Positions 23,967-34,358 of a stretch of DNA of 64,000 nt are shown piece by piece (positions within the stretch are counted from its first letter, which is position 1; every line of letters begins with the position of its first letter). A program made the translations under genes and the position numbers. Below the pieces are notes generated by a model that saw only the letters and a list, made by a program, of their open reading frames with translations, ran no database searches and was not told the DNA's origin. Origin of the DNA: Alphaproteobacteria bacterium (GTDB lineage: Bacteria > Pseudomonadota > Alphaproteobacteria > UBA8366). The stretch is taken from contig JANQKC010000028.1 of assembly GCA_028281325.1 (NCBI GenBank), positions 62,001 to 126,000 on the forward strand, read 5' to 3'.

Positions 23967-26021
23967 ATGACCTGGACATTCGGAATCGAGACCGGCGGGA
24001 CTTTCACCGATCTTTTTCTGGTCGGACCTGACGGGCAGGTCTTCGCCGACAAGATCCCCTCGACCCCGTCCGCCCCGGAGCGGGCCGCGGTACAGGCCTT
24101 CGAGCGTGGCCTTACGCTGGCAGATGCATCGCCCGAAGAGGTTACGCGGCTGCTGCACGGGTCGACGGTTGCGGTCAACGCCTTGATCGAGCGCCGCGCC
24201 GGACAACCCGGCCTGATCGCGACCCAGGGCTTTCGCGACATGCTCTACATCGGCCGCCAGGAAAAATCGCATATCTACGATATGTTCTACCGCAAACCGG
24301 CGCCCTTCGCGGACCGCGCGAATGTCTACGAGGTCGCCGAGCGGATCGGTCCCGACGGCGGCATCGTCGAGCCGATCGACCGCGATGCGGTCGCCACGGT
24401 CGTCGACCGGATGATCGCGGAAACCGGCGTCGAGGCGATCGCCGTCTGCCTGCTGCATGCCTATGCCAATCCGGCTCACGAGCGCATCGTCCGGGACGTC
24501 ATCGCCGAACGCCACCCGGACGTGCGGATCGTCCTGTCGTCCGACGTGTGCCCGGTGCATCGCGAGTTCGAGCGCGCCAGCACCACGGTGATCAACGCCT
24601 ATCTGCAACCGATCGTCGACCGCTACCTCAGCGGTTTCGCCACATCGGTCGGCGACGCCGGCTGTGCCGCCGAGCCGTTGATCATGCAGGCCAACGGCGG
24701 CGTGTTGCCGGTCCCGGCGACGCGCAAACGCCCGGCGGGACTTTACCTGTCCGGCCCCTCCGCGGCGGTGGCGGGCGCGGCGCAACTCGCGGCGCAAGCA
24801 GGGCTGCCCTCGCTCATCACGCTCGACGTCGGCGGCACCAGCACCGACATCTGCCTCGTGACCGACGGCGAGGCGCATGAGACCGGCCACGGCGGAACCT
24901 ACAGCCAGGTGCAGGGCCAACCGCTCAACATGGTGATGACCGACATCGTCACCATCGGCGCGGGCGGTGGCAGCCTCGCCTGGGTCGACGACGGCGGCAT
25001 GCTGAACGTGGGACCGCAGAGCGCCGGGGCCGCCCCCGGCCCCGCATGCTACGGGCGCGGCGGCGACGGATTCACCCTGACCGACGCCATGCTGTGCCTG
25101 GGTCTTCTCGCCGATGGATCGGACCTGCCGGGCGGCATCCGTCTGTCCTTAGATCATGCCAAAACGGCGGCCGCCCCGCTCATGGAGTCGCTTGGCGTCA
25201 ACATCCTGGAACTCGCTGAGTCGGTCTACCGTATCGCGATCGCCAACATGGCGGAAGCGATCCGCACGGTGACCATCCGGCGCGGCTATGACCCGCGCCA
25301 ATACGCATTGTTCGCCTGCGGCGGCGCGGGACCGATGGTCGCCGCCCCGTTGGCGGCGGAACTCGACGTGGAAAATGTGTTGGTGCCGCCCGACCCCGGC
25401 GTCTTCTCGGCTTTCGGGCTGACAGCGGCGGGCCTGCGCATGGATTTCGCCCAGGCCGTCGAGCAAGGGGCGGACCTAATGAAGGACGCGTCGGCGTTTT
25501 CGGCGCAACTGACCGCGCTGCGCGACGAGGCGGTGCACGCCTTTCTAGAGCAAGGCGTCGATCCCGGCTCGCTGACCCTCGCCTACACCGCCGACGCCCG
25601 CTACGCGGGGCAAGGTTTCGAATTGCGCGTGCCGCTGGATACCGATGCCGCGATGGCCGACGGCGCGGTGCATGTCGCAAACGAATTCCATGGCGTGCAT
25701 ACCCTGCGCTACGGTCATTCCTTCGCGGACCAAGATGTCGAGATCACAGCCATTCGGCTGACCGCGAGCTCCCCGTCGCCGGCCATCCTGTCGCAATGGA
25801 AGACGCTCGCCACGGGGCAAGCGGTGGACACGCGCCACATCGCCGTCGGTGGCGACGAGACCGAAGCGCGTATCGTCGACCGCGCCGGACTGACCACCGA
25901 AACGCCGACGCCCGGCCCCGCGCTGTGCCTCGAACCCACGACGACGACCCTGGTGCCGCCCGATTGGGTGGCGCGCGTCGACGCCTTCGGGCTGTTGCAT
26001 GTGGAACGGGGGACCGCCTGA
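23967..26021 (+). CDS. Hydantoinase/oxoprolinase subunit A (HyuA-like)
   Basis: The 684-residue protein has the ASKHA-type ATPase core of the HyuA/5-oxoprolinase family: FGIETGGTFTDLFLV at the start, LLHGSTVAVNALIERR, and ITLDVGGTSTDICLV in the middle. With the B subunit, whose start overlaps its stop, it should carry out ATP-dependent opening of a cyclic amide or hydantoin (5-oxoproline, N-methylhydantoin or a relative), or carboxylation of acetone-like substrates. The ATG at 23967 is preferred, with GAGG about 7 nt upstream. The substrate is unknown. Confidence 0.92.
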   Translation: MTWTFGIETGGTFTDLFLVGPDGQVFADKIPSTPSAPERAAVQAFERGLTLADASPEEVTRLLHGSTVAVNALIERRAGQPGLIATQGFRDMLYIGRQEKSHIYDMFYRKPAPFADRANVYEVAERIGPDGGIVEPIDRDAVATVVDRMIAETGVEAIAVCLLHAYANPAHERIVRDVIAERHPDVRIVLSSDVCPVHREFERASTTVINAYLQPIVDRYLSGFATSVGDAGCAAEPLIMQANGGVLPVPATRKRPAGLYLSGPSAAVAGAAQLAAQAGLPSLITLDVGGTSTDICLVTDGEAHETGHGGTYSQVQGQPLNMVMTDIVTIGAGGGSLAWVDDGGMLNVGPQSAGAAPGPACYGRGGDGFTLTDAMLCLGLLADGSDLPGGIRLSLDHAKTAAAPLMESLGVNILELAESVYRIAIANMAEAIRTVTIRRGYDPRQYALFACGGAGPMVAAPLAAELDVENVLVPPDPGVFSAFGLTAAGLRMDFAQAVEQGADLMKDASAFSAQLTALRDEAVHAFLEQGVDPGSLTLAYTADARYAGQGFELRVPLDTDAAMADGAVHVANEFHGVHTLRYGHSFADQDVEITAIRLTASSPSPAILSQWKTLATGQAVDTRHIAVGGDETEARIVDRAGLTTETPTPGPALCLEPTTTTLVPPDWVARVDAFGLLHVERGTA

Positions 26022-27703
26022 TGCGCCTGTCGCCTGGAGATTTCGCCGTCATCAGCGGCGCCCTGCGTTCCGCCGCGGGCGAGATGAGCGAAGCCCTGAT
26101 GCGCGCCGCCCATTCGACGATCGTCCGGGAGTCGCGCGACTTCTGCACCTCGATCCTCGACGCCAAGGGCGAGACCGTGGCGCAGGCCGAAGGCACGCCC
26201 ATCCAGATGAACTCGCTGTCGGCCGCGCTCGCGTGGATCGGCGATAAATACGGCCTGGATACGGTCCGACCGGGCGACGCCTTCATCCTGAACAACGCCT
26301 ACGAGAACGGCCAGCATCTCAACGACATCATCCTGGTCCTGCCGGTCTTCGACGACGATGGAACGCTGATCGCCTTTGCCGGCAACATCGCGCATCACCT
26401 GGAAGTCGGCGGCGCGCTCGCCGGGTCGAATGCGAGCGCAACCGAGATCTTCCAGGAAGGGCTCATCCTGCCGTCGATGCGGATCGACTTCGAAAAGGAC
26501 CTCTACGGCGGCCCGATCGAACAGATCATCGAGGCGAACGTCCGCTGCCCGGATGTCGTGCTGGGCGACCTGCGGGCACAAATCTCGTCGGTCCTGCGCG
26601 GCAAGGCGCGGCTGCTGGAGATGCTGGAGCGCTATGGCCGCGAGAAGACCTGCGCCGCCATGGCCGAACTGCAGGACTATTCGGAGCGCATGATGCGCTC
26701 CGTGATCGAGCGCATCCCCGACGGCGTGTACCACGGCGAGGATACGATCGACGGGCAACATGCAGGCGATCCGCTGGTGCCGATGCATGCCAAGATCACG
26801 GTTAAGGGCAGCGACGTCGAGGTCGATCTGTCAGACTGCGCCGATCAGGTCGTCTGGCCGATCAACGTGCCGGTGGCGTCGACCCAGTCGGGGACGCTGA
26901 CCCTGTTCGCCACCCTGCTCGGCCCGCAGGCGATCACCAATGCGGGCACCTACCGGCCGATCCGCATCGTCACGCGCAAGGGGTCGATCGTCGACCCGGT
27001 CCATCCGGCCCCGGTGCGCGGCCGCATGACCGGCGTGTACCGCATGGCCACGGCGGTGAAGCGCGCCCTGGGCGCGGCCATCCCCGACCGCACCGCGGCA
27101 GCCGGATGCGACAGCACGCTCACCATCACCCTCGCCCACCGCGACGGCGGGCACTACAACATGTTCACGGAAATCCTGGCCGGCGGAAACGGCGGCGCGA
27201 AAGGATGCGACGGCGCGGAGGCGATCCCGCAGATCCTGTCGAACACCGGCAACGCCCCGGTCGAGGCCATCGAGCGCGGCCATCCCTTCGTCCGCGTTCT
27301 GGAATACAGCCTCATCCCGGACTCGGGCGGCGCGGGCGAGTTCCGCGGCGGCCTCGGCATCCGCAAACGCTTCGAGATCCTGGCGGACGACGTGCTGCTC
27401 AGCACCAACGGTGACCGGCATCAATCCAGCCCCTGGGGCCTCGCCGGCGGCGATCCGGGCAGCCGGACGGCCTTCATCATCCACCGCGACGGCGAGGAAA
27501 TCCGCATCGACGCCGCCAGCAATCACGCCCTACAGCGCGGCGACGTCTTCGAAATGGTGATTTCCGGCGGCGGCGGCTGGGGAGACCCGGCCGCGCGCAA
27601 TCCCGCGCTGATCCAGGAAGATTTGCGAAATGGCCGCGTCACGCAAGGAGCGATGAAAAAGCTGTACCCGCACGCCTTCGAAGCAGGCGTCGCCGCCGAT
27701 TGA
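26021..27703 (+). CDS. Hydantoinase/oxoprolinase subunit B (HyuB-like)
   Basis: This 560-residue partner subunit shows the HyuB hallmarks: a conserved N-terminus with STIVRESRDFCTSILDAKG, LNNAYENGQHLNDIILVLPV, and the C-terminal glycine-rich GGGGWGDP. Its ATG overlaps the stop of the A subunit (TGATG), giving coupled translation and likely 1:1 assembly. The A/B order and lengths are those of separate-subunit bacterial oxoprolinase-like enzymes. The gamma-glutamyltransferase gene elsewhere in the window could supply cyclised glutamyl products, but that link is speculative. Confidence 0.92.
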   Translation: MRLSPGDFAVISGALRSAAGEMSEALMRAAHSTIVRESRDFCTSILDAKGETVAQAEGTPIQMNSLSAALAWIGDKYGLDTVRPGDAFILNNAYENGQHLNDIILVLPVFDDDGTLIAFAGNIAHHLEVGGALAGSNASATEIFQEGLILPSMRIDFEKDLYGGPIEQIIEANVRCPDVVLGDLRAQISSVLRGKARLLEMLERYGREKTCAAMAELQDYSERMMRSVIERIPDGVYHGEDTIDGQHAGDPLVPMHAKITVKGSDVEVDLSDCADQVVWPINVPVASTQSGTLTLFATLLGPQAITNAGTYRPIRIVTRKGSIVDPVHPAPVRGRMTGVYRMATAVKRALGAAIPDRTAAAGCDSTLTITLAHRDGGHYNMFTEILAGGNGGAKGCDGAEAIPQILSNTGNAPVEAIERGHPFVRVLEYSLIPDSGGAGEFRGGLGIRKRFEILADDVLLSTNGDRHQSSPWGLAGGDPGSRTAFIIHRDGEEIRIDAASNHALQRGDVFEMVISGGGGWGDPAARNPALIQEDLRNGRVTQGAMKKLYPHAFEAGVAAD

Positions 27704-27767
27704 GGTGACAAACGGCCGCGACCCGGGCACTATTTCCCCAGCTTCTCCAACCGACGACGAGCGTATC

Positions 27768-28256
27768 ATGTCCCAAGCCACCGTCACCCATCTGTTCACC
27801 ACGCCCGCCATGTCGCAGCCGATGGTCGCGCATGACAGCGTCTCGGCCCTCAAGGGCGAAGGCATCGAGGGCGACCGGTACCTTTTGAAGACCGGCACTT
27901 ATTCCAAGAAGCCGGAGCTGGGCCGCCAGGTCACGCTGACCCAGATCGAAATCATCGATATGTTGAAGGACGAACACGGGTTGGACGTGCCCCCCGAGCT
28001 GTGCCGGCGCAACGTGGTGACGCGCGGGATCGAGTTGGCGCCGCTGGTCGGCCGTCAGATCACCGTCGGGCCGGTCCGGCTGCACGTACACCGCATCAAC
28101 CAGCCCTGCCGCTATCTGGAAAAGATGCTGAACCAGCCCGGCCTGTACGACGCCTGGTGGGACAAGGGCGGCATCAACTGCGAAATCCTGGAAGGCGGAA
28201 CGATTTCGGTCGGCGACGCCATCGTCGACCTGGGCGCGGCCGAGGCGGCCGACTGA
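27768..28256 (+). CDS. MOSC-domain protein
   Basis: The 162-residue protein is a single MOSC domain, the sulfur-carrying fold of molybdenum-cofactor sulfurases. Typical features are GIEGDRYLLKTG near the N-terminus, RQVTLTQIE, the RRNVVTRGIEL strand, and a conserved Cys in HRINQPCRYLEK that may carry the sulfur. It could deliver sulfur to a molybdoenzyme or another acceptor. It starts 65 bp after hyuB and is probably on the same transcript. The ribosome binding site is weak, and a GTG at 27705 is an alternative start. Confidence 0.88.
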   Translation: MSQATVTHLFTTPAMSQPMVAHDSVSALKGEGIEGDRYLLKTGTYSKKPELGRQVTLTQIEIIDMLKDEHGLDVPPELCRRNVVTRGIELAPLVGRQITVGPVRLHVHRINQPCRYLEKMLNQPGLYDAWWDKGGINCEILEGGTISVGDAIVDLGAAEAAD

Positions 28257-28281
28257 CCGTCCCCGCACGCCCCGTCTCTGT

Positions 28282-28764
28282 CTAAGCCGATTTCGAGGCC
28301 TGCCACGCCTCCAAGGCGGACCGCGCGTCGGCTTCGGCCGTATCGTTGTCTCGTTCGGCGCCGGCCTTCTTCGCCGTCAGTTCGACGACATAGCCGTTGG
28401 GATCGCGGAAATAGATCGAGCGGATGAAGCCGTGGTCGGCGATGCCGCGGGTCTCGATCCCCGAGTCCTTGCCCTTCTCGAACATCCGGTCCAGCGTCGC
28501 GTCGTCGACTTCGAGCGCGATATGCAGATCGAAGTCGTGCTGCTCCTTGAACGCGAAGTCCTGATCCGGCGCCTCGAAGAAGGCCATAAAGGACCCGTCG
28601 CCCATGCGATAGAAGCTGTGCAGGACGCCCGTCTCGCGCCCTGTCTGCGTCTGCTTGATTTCGAATGCATTGGCGAGCGGCAGCCCGAGGAAATCCTCGT
28701 AGAAGGCGCGCGTTTCCTCGGAATCGCGGCACCGGTACGCGGCGTGGTGCAGACCTTTGATCAT
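28282..28764 (-). CDS. VOC/glyoxalase-family protein
   Basis: This 160-residue protein has the vicinal-oxygen-chelate fold made of two beta-alpha-beta-beta-beta units. Likely metal ligands are the His in LHHAAYRCRDSEE, the His in FDLHIALEV and the Glu in GYVVELTAKK. Such proteins include glyoxalases, extradiol dioxygenases and epimerases, and this one cannot be placed more precisely. GGGAG precedes the ATG by about 9 nt. It lies 101 bp upstream of ispG's stop on the same strand side, with no functional link evident. Confidence 0.87.
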   Translation of the reverse strand: MIKGLHHAAYRCRDSEETRAFYEDFLGLPLANAFEIKQTQTGRETGVLHSFYRMGDGSFMAFFEAPDQDFAFKEQHDFDLHIALEVDDATLDRMFEKGKDSGIETRGIADHGFIRSIYFRDPNGYVVELTAKKAGAERDNDTAEADARSALEAWQASKSA

Positions 28765-28865
28765 CGGCGGTCTCCCGACAGAAAGGGTTATGCGGCACCC
28801 CTAATGTGGAGTGCCCGCGGGCCATGTCCAGCGCGCCAAGTAACCGTTTCGTGATGGGATTGCGC

Positions 28866-30101
28866 CTACGACCGGGCGTCGTAGCGTTTCTCGATATAGT
28901 CGTCGACGATCTGCTGGAATTCCTCGGCGATATTGGCGCCGCGCAGGGTCGTCGCCTTCTCGCCGTCGATGAAGACCGGGGCCGTCGGTTGTTCGCCGGT
29001 ACCGGGCAGGCTGATGCCGATATCCGCATGCTTGCTCTCGCCGGGACCGTTCACGATGCAGCCCATGACAGCCACGTTCATTTCCTCGACGCCGACATAT
29101 TTCTTGCGCCATTCCGGCATTTGCGCGCGGATGTAGCCCTGAATCTTCTCGGCCAGTTCCTGGAAGACCGTGCTCGTGGTCCGGCCGCATCCGGGGCACG
29201 CGGTAACCAGCGGCGTGAAGGACCGGATGCCCATGGTTTGCAGGACTTCCTGCGCCACGATGACCTCCTTGGTGCGGTCGCCGCCTGGCTCGGGCGTGAG
29301 CGAGATTCGGATCGTGTCACCGATGCCTTGCTGCAGCAGCACCGCCAGCGCCGCGGTCGAGGCGACGATGCCCTTCGACCCCATACCCGCCTCGGTCAGG
29401 CCGAGATGCAGGGCGTAATCGCAGCGCGACGCGAGATTCTGATAGGCCGAGATCATCGCCTGCACCTCGCTGACCTTGCAGGACAGGAGTATCTTGTCGC
29501 GGCCCAGGCCCAACTCCTCGGCGCGCGCGGCGCTGGTCAACGCGGACTGCACCAGCGCCTCTTCCAACACCTCGGACGCCGGCTTCGGAACGGCCAGTTT
29601 GCCGTTCTCATCCATCATCTGGGCCAGCAATTCCTGGTCGAGGCTGCCCCAGTTGACGCCGATGCGCACCGGCTTGTCATACTTCAGCGCCATTTCGATC
29701 ATGGCGGAAAATTGTTTATCTCTTTTTTCCCGAAATCCGACGTTACCCGGGTTGATGCGGTATTTGTCGAGCGCCTCGGCGCAGCCGGGATTGTCGACCA
29801 GCAGCTTGTGCCCGATGTAGTGGAAATCGCCGACGAGCGGCACGTTGCAGCCGCGCTGGTCCAGCAATTCGCGAATCTTCGGCACCGCCTCAGCGGCTTC
29901 CTGCCGGTCCACCGTGATCCGGACAACCTCCGAGCCGGCCTCCGCAAGCGCTTGGACCTGGTCGGCCGTGCCCTGCGGATCCGCGGTGTCCGTGTTGGTC
30001 ATGGACTGCACCATCACCGGCGCATCGCCGCCAACGGCAACATCCCCGACTTTAACCTGCACGCTCTTCCGGCGGAATGCCGGATCGTTGAAATTCAACA
30101 T
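28866..30101 (-). CDS. ispG: 4-hydroxy-3-methylbut-2-enyl-diphosphate synthase (MEP pathway)
   Basis: IspG/GcpE converts methylerythritol cyclodiphosphate to HMBPP using a [4Fe-4S] cluster and flavodoxin or ferredoxin. The 411-residue protein has the bacterial IspG N-terminus ([20 protein letters not shown]), the [10 protein letters not shown] region, and cluster ligands CPGCGRT and CIVNGPGE near the C-terminus. It starts divergently from hpnC, 227 bp away. It is one of three MEP enzymes in this hopanoid region and supplies the C5 units for squalene. Confidence 0.96.
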   Translation of the reverse strand: MLNFNDPAFRRKSVQVKVGDVAVGGDAPVMVQSMTNTDTADPQGTADQVQALAEAGSEVVRITVDRQEAAEAVPKIRELLDQRGCNVPLVGDFHYIGHKLLVDNPGCAEALDKYRINPGNVGFREKRDKQFSAMIEMALKYDKPVRIGVNWGSLDQELLAQMMDENGKLAVPKPASEVLEEALVQSALTSAARAEELGLGRDKILLSCKVSEVQAMISAYQNLASRCDYALHLGLTEAGMGSKGIVASTAALAVLLQQGIGDTIRISLTPEPGGDRTKEVIVAQEVLQTMGIRSFTPLVTACPGCGRTTSTVFQELAEKIQGYIRAQMPEWRKKYVGVEEMNVAVMGCIVNGPGESKHADIGISLPGTGEQPTAPVFIDGEKATTLRGANIAEEFQQIVDDYIEKRYDARS

Positions 30102-30328
30102 TTCTAGGACTTCCCTTGCTGGCGACGCCGTGCGCTTAAATTGGGGCCGGACGGCCCGGAAATCAACGCTGGCCTAGCCTAGCGTCACGATTGCTGTAAA
30201 GGGAAATTTTCATGACCGCGCCGGATCACCGACCCATCGATACTGGCATCGCGACCGATGCTGTGGCAGAGAGTAGAAATCGCGCCGGATGACGGCCGCG
30301 GTCCCGAAATCGAGAGCATCAGACCCCC

Positions 30329-31171
30329 ATGACGGCCAACACGGCGGAAGCGGCATCCGGCAAAGGCGCGAGCGACGAGAACTTTCCCGTCGGGTCGTTC
30401 CTCCTGCCGAAACGCCTGCGCCCGCATGTCGCCATTTTCTACGCCTACGCCCGGGCGATCGACGATGTCGCGGATAATCCCGATCTTGCGCCCGAGGAGA
30501 AGGTGCGCCGGCTGGACGGGTTCGACGCGGCGTTGTTGGGACGGAACGAACACCCGGACTTCGTCAAGGCGCACCGCGTCCGCGACAGCCTCGCCGAAAT
30601 GGCCGTTCCGGTACAGCATTGCCGCGACCTGATCTCCGCCTTCAAACAGGACGCCACCAAGCTGCGGTACCGCGATTGGGACGACCTGATCGATTACTGC
30701 AACCGGTCGGCCGCGCCGGTGGGGCGCTATCTGCTCGATCTGCACGGCGAATCCCGTGACGGCTATCCGGCCAACGACGCGCTCTGCAACGCCCTGCAAG
30801 TCATCAACCACCTGCAGGACTGCCAGGACGACTACAGGGCGCTGGACCGGGTCTACCTGCCGGGCGACTGGATGGCGGAAGCCGGCGTCACGGTCGAAGA
30901 CCTGGATGCGGACGCGGCCACGGCCGGCTTGCGGCGGGTCCTGGACCGGTGCCTCGACGGCACCGAGGCGCTGATGGATCAGGCCCGCACCCTGCCCGGC
31001 CAACTGAAAAGCCGTCATCTGGCGATGGAGTCCGCGGCGATCGTCCGGATCGCCGACCTGTTGGTGAAGCGTTTGCGAAACCGCGACCCGATCGCAACCC
31101 GCGTCGAACTGACGAAACCCGAATTCGCCTGGTGTTTCATCCGGGGCGCCGCCCGGCATCTCTTCCAGTAA
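30329..31171 (+). CDS. hpnC: Hydroxysqualene synthase HpnC
   Basis: HpnC converts presqualene diphosphate to hydroxysqualene, the second step of the three-enzyme bacterial route to squalene. The 280-residue trans-isoprenyl synthase-like protein has the Asp-rich motifs AIDDVADN (D45, D46, D49) and QDCQDDYRALDRVYLP. It begins with the NFPVGSFLLPKRLRPHVAIF block typical of HpnC. It is the first plus-strand gene of the hopanoid cluster and is followed by an Fe(II)/2-oxoglutarate oxygenase and dxs. Other cluster members hpnD and hpnE lie 3-4 kb downstream. Confidence 0.95.
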   Translation: MTANTAEAASGKGASDENFPVGSFLLPKRLRPHVAIFYAYARAIDDVADNPDLAPEEKVRRLDGFDAALLGRNEHPDFVKAHRVRDSLAEMAVPVQHCRDLISAFKQDATKLRYRDWDDLIDYCNRSAAPVGRYLLDLHGESRDGYPANDALCNALQVINHLQDCQDDYRALDRVYLPGDWMAEAGVTVEDLDADAATAGLRRVLDRCLDGTEALMDQARTLPGQLKSRHLAMESAAIVRIADLLVKRLRNRDPIATRVELTKPEFAWCFIRGAARHLFQ

Positions 31172-31403
31172 CACGCATCCACAGAGAAGCGCATCGCCAT
31201 GGCGCACCCGCTTGGGGCGCAATCGCCATCAATGGCGGTACAGCCATCCAATTCAGGGCTTGCGAAACAGGACTGACCGCTTATGTTTTGCGGCATATCG
31301 AATGGGTGAGGCAACCAACTCACCCCTTTGTCCGGGATGACGGCGGGCGGCACGGTCCGGACGCCGGACAATCGGATTTTCGGCAACACGAAAGGGCGCA
31401 CGC

Positions 31404-32174
31404 GTGACGGACCAACAGCGGCAATTGACCGACCAGCATCTGGCGGATTTCGCGCGCGACGGCTTCGTGGTCGTGCGCGGCATGTTCTCGCCGGACGAAA
31501 TGGCCGACATCGAAGCGTGGACCGATGAGGTCGAGGCCTATCCCGAGATTCCGGGCAAATACATGATGTATTTCGAGGAGAGTCTCAAAGGGACCGGCGA
31601 ACGCCTTCTAAACCGGTTGGAAAACTTCTATCCCTATCATGACGGTTTCCGGCGTTTGTTCGATTCCGATGCCCTGCTCGGCGCGACATCGGAACTTCTG
31701 GGCGAACAAGCCGTGCTGTTCAAGGACAAGATCAATTTCAAGATGCCCGGCGGCGACGGCTTCAAACCGCACCAGGACCAGCAAGCGGGATGGAGCACCT
31801 ATACGGATTTCTTCATCACGGCGCTGGTGTCGATCGACGCCGCGACGGAGGAGAACGGCTGCCTCGAACTGGTCGCGGGGTATCACGACAAGGGCCTGGT
31901 CGGGAAAGAGTGGGAACCGCTGACCGACGCCCAGGTGGCGGAGATGAAGCCGGTGTCCTGCCCGACCGAGCCGGGCGACGTGGTTTTCTTCGATTCCTAT
32001 GCGCCGCACGGATCGGGGCCGAACATGTCCGACGGCAAACGCCGGGTGTTGTATGTGACCTACAACCGCCTGTCGGACGGCGATCATCGCGAACAGTATT
32101 ATGCGGACAAACGGAAAAGTTACCCGCCGGATGTTGAAAGAGACCCGGACAAGCAATATGCCTATCGGGTGTGA
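31404..32174 (+). CDS. Phytanoyl-CoA dioxygenase-family Fe(II)/2-oxoglutarate oxygenase
   Basis: The 256-residue protein is a PhyH-type oxygenase with an intact facial triad: H123 and D125 in HQDQ and H202 in YAPHGSG, followed by RR (213-214) for 2-oxoglutarate. It should hydroxylate a small or lipid substrate in the cytoplasm. The GTG at 31404 is preceded by AAAGGG. It lies between hpnC and dxs inside the hopanoid cluster on the same strand, so a hopanoid or isoprenoid substrate is an attractive inference, but it has no direct support. Confidence 0.9.
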   Translation: MTDQQRQLTDQHLADFARDGFVVVRGMFSPDEMADIEAWTDEVEAYPEIPGKYMMYFEESLKGTGERLLNRLENFYPYHDGFRRLFDSDALLGATSELLGEQAVLFKDKINFKMPGGDGFKPHQDQQAGWSTYTDFFITALVSIDAATEENGCLELVAGYHDKGLVGKEWEPLTDAQVAEMKPVSCPTEPGDVVFFDSYAPHGSGPNMSDGKRRVLYVTYNRLSDGDHREQYYADKRKSYPPDVERDPDKQYAYRV

Positions 32175-32347
32175 CGGCGGAGATCGGAATTTATTCCCGT
32201 AACGACGGCGTCACCGTATCGCCATATTTGAAAAACCAGGGTGGCGCGAGAGCAACATTATGTATTTTTTTCGACCACCCCCTGAAAGATTCGGCATAGG
32301 TGTAGTAGGTTAATCGTCGAGGTTGTGTGAGTTTACCCTGGCCGTGA

Positions 32348-32402
32348 CAGCGCAGAATTTGCGCTGCAACGTTGGTATTGCGTCATTTATGGTATATGAC
32401 GC
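32348..32402. promoter_or_regulatory. Two perfect inverted repeats in the dxs leader
   Basis: CAGCGCA-gaatt-TGCGCTG (32348-32366) and GCGTCAT, 9 nt, ATGACGC (32380-32402) are two adjacent perfect 7-bp inverted repeats, 39-93 bp before the dxs GTG. They could be RNA stem-loops or operator sites. They do not resemble the THI/TPP riboswitch as far as I can see. Confidence 0.45.
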
Positions 32403-32440
32403 TCGCTTGCGCGACCGGGAGCGTGTTGAAGGAGGCTACC

Positions 32441-34357
32441 GTGGCACTGAAAACGCCGTTATTGGACCAGATTCGCACGCCCGCGGATCTACGAAAATTT
32501 CCGGAGAGCGACCTCCGGCAGATTGCGGATGAGTTGAGGGCCGAGGTCATTGACGCCGTATCGGTCACCGGCGGGCATCTGGGCGCCGGGCTCGGCGTCG
32601 TCGAGTTGACCGCAGCCATCCATTACGTCTTCAACACCCCGGACGACATTCTGATCTGGGACGTCGGCCATCAATGCTATCCCCATAAGGTGTTGACGGA
32701 CCGCCGCGACCGCATCCGCACGCTGCGCCAAAAAGACGGCCTGAGCGGTTTCACCAAACGCGCGGAAAGCAAGTACGATCCCTTCGGCGCCGCGCATTCG
32801 TCCACCTCGATTTCATCCGGCCTCGGCTTTGCCGTCGGGCGAGACCTCAAGGGCAAAGACAACGACGTGATCTGCGTCATCGGCGACGGCGCGATGACCG
32901 CCGGCATGGCCTATGAGGCGATGAACAACGCCGGTTGGTTGGGCAACCGCCTGATCGTCGTGCTGAACGACAACGAGATGTCTATCGCCCCGCCGGTCGG
33001 CGCGTTGAGCAACTACCTCACGCGGCTGCTGTCGTCCAAGGAGTATCGGAATCTGCGCCGCCTGGGCCAGGAAGTGGCCGAGAAACTGCCGCATCCGATC
33101 GAAGTCGCCGCCAAGCGCGCCGAGGAATACGCCCGCGGCATGTTCACCGGCGGCACCTTGTTCGAAGAGTTGGGCTTCTATTATGTCGGCCCGATCGACG
33201 GCCACAACATGGATCAGCTCGTCCCGGTCCTGAAGAACCTGCGCGACACCGACCTGCCGGGTCCGGTGCTGCTGCACGCCGTCACGGTGAAGGGCAAGGG
33301 TTACGATCCGGCGGAGAAATCCGACGATAAGTATCACGGTGTCGGCACCTTCAATGTGGTGACCGGCGCGCAGGACAAGGGCAAGTCGAACGCCCCCTCC
33401 TACACCAAGGTGTATGCGGAATCGCTGATCAAGGAAGCCCAGGACGACGAAAAGATCGTCGCCATCACCGCCGCAATGCCGGACGGGACCGGTCTCGATA
33501 TCTTCGGTAAGGAGTTTCCCGACCGGACCTTCGACGTCGGTCTCGCGGAGCAGCACGCGGTCACGTTCAGCGCGGGCCTCGCCGCCGAAGGGATGAAACC
33601 CTTCACGTCGATCTATTCGACCTTCCTGCAACGCGGGTACGATCAAATCGTGCATGATGTCGCCATTCAGAAACTGCCGGTCCGGTTCGCCATCGATCGC
33701 GCCGGCCTGGTCGGCGCCGACGGGCAAACCCATGCCGGCGCCTTCGACGTGACCTATCTCGGCTGCCTGCCCGGCATGGTCGTGATGGCCTGCGGCGACG
33801 AGGCCGAACTCCGCCATATGGTGGCCACCGCCACCGCCTATGACGAAGGACCGATCGCCTTCCGCTTCCCGCGCGGCGAGGCCGTGGGCGTCGATATGCC
33901 GGAACGCGGGGAAATTCTGGAGATCGGCAAGGGCCGCATCCTTCAGGAAGGCAACAAGGTCGCAATTCTGAACTTCGGCGGCCGGCTGGCCGAATGCATG
34001 AAAGCCGCCGACGAACTGGCGGCCCGTGGGTTGCCGACAACCATCGCCGACGCGCGCTTCTCCAAGCCGCTCGATACCGAGTTGGTCGAAACCCTGGCGC
34101 GCGAGCATGAGGTCCTGATCACCATCGAAGAAGCCTCGATCGGCGGGTTCGCCACCCAGGTGCTGGATCATCTGGTCCGGAACGACCTGATCGCGGACGG
34201 CCTCAAGGTCCGGCCGATGTTCCTGCCGGATCGGTTCCAGGATCAGGCCAAACCGGCCGAGATGTACGAGGACGCCGGATTGAACGCGCGCCAGATTACC
34301 GAAATGGCGTTGGGTGCGCTCGGCGAACAGACATTGGACCAACCGGCACGAGCGTAA
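32441..34357 (+). CDS. dxs: 1-deoxy-D-xylulose-5-phosphate synthase
   Basis: Dxs condenses pyruvate and glyceraldehyde 3-phosphate in the first, flux-setting step of the MEP pathway, using thiamine diphosphate. The 638-residue protein has [15 protein letters not shown], the TPP motif [18 protein letters not shown], and transketolase-like [15 protein letters not shown]. The GTG at 32441 is fixed by a consensus AAGGAGG 5 nt upstream; longer starts would read through the leader repeats. It is followed 1 bp later by hpnD, which ties isoprenoid supply directly to squalene synthesis. Confidence 0.97.
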   Translation: MALKTPLLDQIRTPADLRKFPESDLRQIADELRAEVIDAVSVTGGHLGAGLGVVELTAAIHYVFNTPDDILIWDVGHQCYPHKVLTDRRDRIRTLRQKDGLSGFTKRAESKYDPFGAAHSSTSISSGLGFAVGRDLKGKDNDVICVIGDGAMTAGMAYEAMNNAGWLGNRLIVVLNDNEMSIAPPVGALSNYLTRLLSSKEYRNLRRLGQEVAEKLPHPIEVAAKRAEEYARGMFTGGTLFEELGFYYVGPIDGHNMDQLVPVLKNLRDTDLPGPVLLHAVTVKGKGYDPAEKSDDKYHGVGTFNVVTGAQDKGKSNAPSYTKVYAESLIKEAQDDEKIVAITAAMPDGTGLDIFGKEFPDRTFDVGLAEQHAVTFSAGLAAEGMKPFTSIYSTFLQRGYDQIVHDVAIQKLPVRFAIDRAGLVGADGQTHAGAFDVTYLGCLPGMVVMACGDEAELRHMVATATAYDEGPIAFRFPRGEAVGVDMPERGEILEIGKGRILQEGNKVAILNFGGRLAECMKAADELAARGLPTTIADARFSKPLDTELVETLAREHEVLITIEEASIGGFATQVLDHLVRNDLIADGLKVRPMFLPDRFQDQAKPAEMYEDAGLNARQITEMALGALGEQTLDQPARA

Positions 34358-34358
34358 C

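Noticed and set aside
23235..24920. 561-codon open frame on the minus strand
   Set aside because: It is antisense to the exported protein and hyuA, has low-complexity Arg/Asp/Gly-rich sequence and no family resemblance.
30185..31222. 345-codon open frame on the minus strand
   Set aside because: It is the shadow of hpnC, which has intact diphosphate-binding motifs.
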